DNA of 64,000 nucleotides. It comes from UBA5336 sp038745855 (GTDB lineage: Bacteria > Pseudomonadota > Alphaproteobacteria > Caulobacterales > Hyphomonadaceae). Below are positions 62,418 to 64,000 of the stretch, piece after piece. The stretch's first letter is position 1; every line of letters starts with the position of its first letter. Position numbers and translations under genes: made by a program. Where the stretch lies: positions 62,001 to 126,000 of the forward strand of contig JBCDLC010000001.1 of the NCBI GenBank assembly GCA_038745855.1, in the 5' to 3' direction. A model generated the notes under the pieces. The model saw only the letters and a list, made by a program, of their open reading frames with translations. It searched no databases and was not told the DNA's origin.

Positions 62418-62719
62418 TGATGACGCCCTGAAGTCGTTTGAGTGCGGTTAGGCTTCTATAGGTCACGCAGCACGCAACTTGATCAAGAGGGGGATGGCAG
62501 GTTGCCTTGCCATTTGACTGCATCGCTCCGTGCATAGCGAACCGTTGGCCCTGCACTTGCTTGATCAGCCTGGCAGATAGCGGAACGAACCCGTTGCAGT
62601 AACGGCCTCAAAATCGTCGCACAATTCAGGGACGAGGGGCACATGAGCAGGGGTTGCATTCTGTTGCAGGCTTTGGATGCCGACGGTAATGCCGCCACAA
62701 ACCTCTAGAGGCGAGAGTA
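62418..62719. other. Intergenic promoter region between the bitopic protein and dksA
   Basis: 302 bp without supported gene. It contains a candidate sigma-54 promoter at 62546-62560 (plus strand) and a near-palindrome TGGCAggttgccTTGCCA around 62494. The dksA gene begins at 62720. Confidence 0.5.
62546..62560 (+). promoter_or_regulatory. Candidate sigma-54 promoter upstream of dksA
   Basis: TGGCCCTGCACTTGC followed by T keeps the GG and GC doublets at -24/-12 with the required spacing of 10 bases, compared with TGGCACG-N4-TTGC. It is about 160 bp before the dksA ATG. Sigma-54 drives late flagellar genes in Caulobacter relatives. Confidence 0.55.
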
Positions 62720-63136
62720 ATGAGCAGAGCGAACCCTGAAGAATACAGGCCAGTAGAGGGCGAGCCGTTCATGAATGAGCGGCAGCAGAAATACTTCCGC
62801 GCAAAGCTGGAAGCTTGGAAAAACGAAATCGTTTCTGGCTCGAAAATTACGATCAACAATCTGCAACAGGACTCTTCTGCACTGCCAGACCTTGTCGACA
62901 GGGCATCTGCTGAAAGCGATAAGGCCCTAGAACTCAGGACGCGGGATCGGCAACGTAAGTTGATCTCCAAGATCGACGCTGCCCTTCGCCGGATCGATGA
63001 AGGGACTTACGGCTATTGCGAGATGACGGGGGAGCCCATTAGCTTGAGGCGTCTTGAAGCCCGCCCCACAGCAACCCTGAGCCTCGAAGCTCAGGAAGCG
63101 CACGAACGAAAAGAACGCACCGTCCGCGACGATTGA
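62720..63136 (+). CDS. dksA: DksA/TraR-family RNA polymerase-binding protein
   Basis: A 138-residue DksA. It has the coiled-coil part ending with acidic residues (SSALPDLVDRAS) and the C-terminal globular region RIDEGTYGYCEMTGEPISLRRLEARP. Only one of the four zinc-finger Cys remains (YCEMTGEP), as in many alphaproteobacterial DksA. It modulates rRNA and other promoters with ppGpp. It precedes the FliM-like gene by 260 bp. Confidence 0.93.
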   Translation: MSRANPEEYRPVEGEPFMNERQQKYFRAKLEAWKNEIVSGSKITINNLQQDSSALPDLVDRASAESDKALELRTRDRQRKLISKIDAALRRIDEGTYGYCEMTGEPISLRRLEARPTATLSLEAQEAHERKERTVRDD

Positions 63137-63155
63137 AGTCTCTAATTTCATGAAA

Positions 63156-63188
63156 CGGCAGGTCGCCCATTTCGAGTCTGACCTGCCG
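63156..63188 (+). terminator. Stem-loop after dksA
   Basis: CGGCAGGTC and GACCTGCCG form a perfect 9-bp stem with a 15-nt loop, 20 bp after the dksA stop. No T-run follows, so termination by itself is uncertain. Confidence 0.5.
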
Positions 63189-63337
63189 AGCTAATCACCC
63201 AACGCCCGGCGGTTATCGCGTGCCAGTCCGTTGAGAGTAGTAATAGCTCGAAGTTCCAAAAAGAGTCCTAAGGCACGGCCGAATTCCAACTCTTTTTCTG
63301 AGCGGCGCGAATCCGGCACTTTGAATGGAGCGGAGTC

Positions 63338-63353
63338 CTAACGATCCGTTAAC
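63338..63353 (+). promoter_or_regulatory. Candidate CtrA box before the FliM-like gene
   Basis: CTAACGATCCGTTAAC matches the CtrA pattern TTAA-N7-TTAAC with one substitution and exact spacing. It is 43 bp before the ATG of the FliM-like gene. In Caulobacter, the early flagellar genes including fliLM depend on CtrA. Confidence 0.55.
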
Positions 63354-63396
63354 CAGATCGACGCACACAGGGTGCAAGGAAAGGCGAGTGCAAGCC

Positions 63397-64000
63397 ATGA
63401 CAACGCGTTCTGTCGATCAGGCATCGCCGCCCAAGCCGCGCGCCGTTTCCGCAATTGAGCGCGCCGATGCCAAGCCCCTGAAGTCGGACAATCTGAGGCG
63501 CCCGGACCCTGATGCGGGCCGCCTGCCAAAAAGCGTCCGAAATGTTTTGACGTCCGACGAAATTGAGGCCCTGCTGAACCCTGACTTCGATACGCTGCCA
63601 GTGGCACCGGCTGAAGTTGCGCATCCCGGTCACGCGTCGGCTGATCCGGAGACGTCGTCATCTCTCTACGACCAAGAAAAACATGCGCGAGCCTTGGCCC
63701 TCACGGAGGCCTGCGATGGATTGATCGCCAGGCTCTCCCACCGTTTCCAAAGTGACGGCGGTATCGGTGCCGTATTGCGATTGGGGCAGGTAGAAACCCG
63801 ACCTTTTCGTGCAAGCGTGGAGGCGCACACAGGCACGGCGATATATGTCTGCTTTGCGAACGATACCGATCAGGTTGGCGCTGTTCTGATCCTATCAGCA
63901 GAAGCGGCGGCAACCGCAATAGAATGCGCGAGCGGTGCAGATGATCCTTTGTCGCTGGCCGCGCGCCCGCGTCCGCTGACCGAACTTGATGAAGCGTTGT
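63397..64000 (+). CDS. FliM-like flagellar motor switch protein, cut by window edge
   Basis: The frame opens at 63397 and continues to the window edge (201 codons). The N-terminal part (to about residue 45) is polar and disordered. VLTSDEIEALLNP (about 50-62) matches the FliM N-terminal motif that binds phosphorylated CheY (LSQDEIDALL). The rest (LTEACDGLIARLSHRFQ; VETRPFRASVEAHTG) could be the FliM middle domain but is quite divergent. Possibly a FliM variant or a FliM/FliN-related protein; the C-terminal domain lies outside the window. GGAAAGGCGAG is upstream. Confidence 0.6.
   Translation, partial: MTTRSVDQASPPKPRAVSAIERADAKPLKSDNLRRPDPDAGRLPKSVRNVLTSDEIEALLNPDFDTLPVAPAEVAHPGHASADPETSSSLYDQEKHARALALTEACDGLIARLSHRFQSDGGIGAVLRLGQVETRPFRASVEAHTGTAIYVCFANDTDQVGAVLILSAEAAATAIECASGADDPLSLAARPRPLTELDEAL

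Noticed and set aside
62490..62515. Second sigma-54 promoter at TGGCAGGTTGCCTTGC
   Set aside because: GG to GC spacing is 11 instead of 10.

Overview
The window (high GC) looks like chromosomal DNA of an alphaproteobacterium, most likely of the Caulobacterales/Maricaulales/Parvularculales type. Pointers are a separate ATP synthase F0 operon with duplicated b subunits (atpI-B-E-F'-F), a DUF2842 gene, FlbT, an alphaproteobacterial DksA with a degenerate zinc finger, a two-gene glycine dehydrogenase (gcvPA/gcvPB) and an endonuclease-type MutL. No phage, plasmid, CRISPR, rRNA or tRNA was recognised. The window cuts an acyl-CoA ligase gene at the left edge and a FliM-like gene at the right edge.

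Layout. 1-10 kb: acyl-CoA ligase, divergent mutY and dciA (overlapping start codons), a DsbA-like lipoprotein, smc, and the F0 operon. 10-19 kb: small membrane protein, OafA-type acyltransferase, the glycine cleavage operon gcvT-gcvH-gcvPA-gcvPB behind a tandem glycine riboswitch, and mutL. 19-35 kb: an Nramp-like transporter coupled to a fused 5-oxoprolinase, a LOG-family protein, an Atm1-like exporter, a phosphatidylserine-decarboxylase-like protein without its catalytic Ser, a frameshifted sulfotransferase gene in a gene-poor stretch, DUF2842, heme A synthase, rplM-rpsI-argC, and a new-looking Cys-repeat/LysM protein. Much of this stretch has a G-rich plus strand whichever strand is coding.

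35-47 kb: small lipoproteins, a metal section (MerC-like protein and a COG0523 GTPase around a Zur-box-like palindrome; a MerT/MerP-like operon with an outer-membrane protein), YghU, metX-metW, HMG-CoA lyase, a class III CoA transferase, hisI and a secreted metallo-beta-lactamase-fold lipoprotein. 47-59 kb: an RTX protein, a DM13 protein, fhs, a crotonase, and a MoxR/VWA pair whose two genes are about 3.7 kb apart. Between them lie a tandem pair of Cys-rich membrane-anchored paralogues, a DUF2270 protein, a His-rich lipoprotein with a second Zur-box-like palindrome, and a lipoprotein. A membrane-anchored TIR protein follows. 59.7-64 kb: a flagellar neighbourhood (flbT, unknown gene, MarC, unknown bitopic protein, dksA, FliM-like) with candidate sigma-54 and CtrA sites.

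Themes: one-carbon metabolism (gcv operon, fhs, metX/W), zinc and heavy-metal handling (two Zur-like boxes, MerC, COG0523, His-rich lipoprotein, MerT/P-like), and flagellar control. The most noteworthy candidates are the two-box zinc regulon, the PSD pseudoenzyme, the five-module Cys-repeat/LysM protein, the coupled Cys-x25-Cys-x-Cys paralogues, and the TIR-transmembrane protein next to MoxR.
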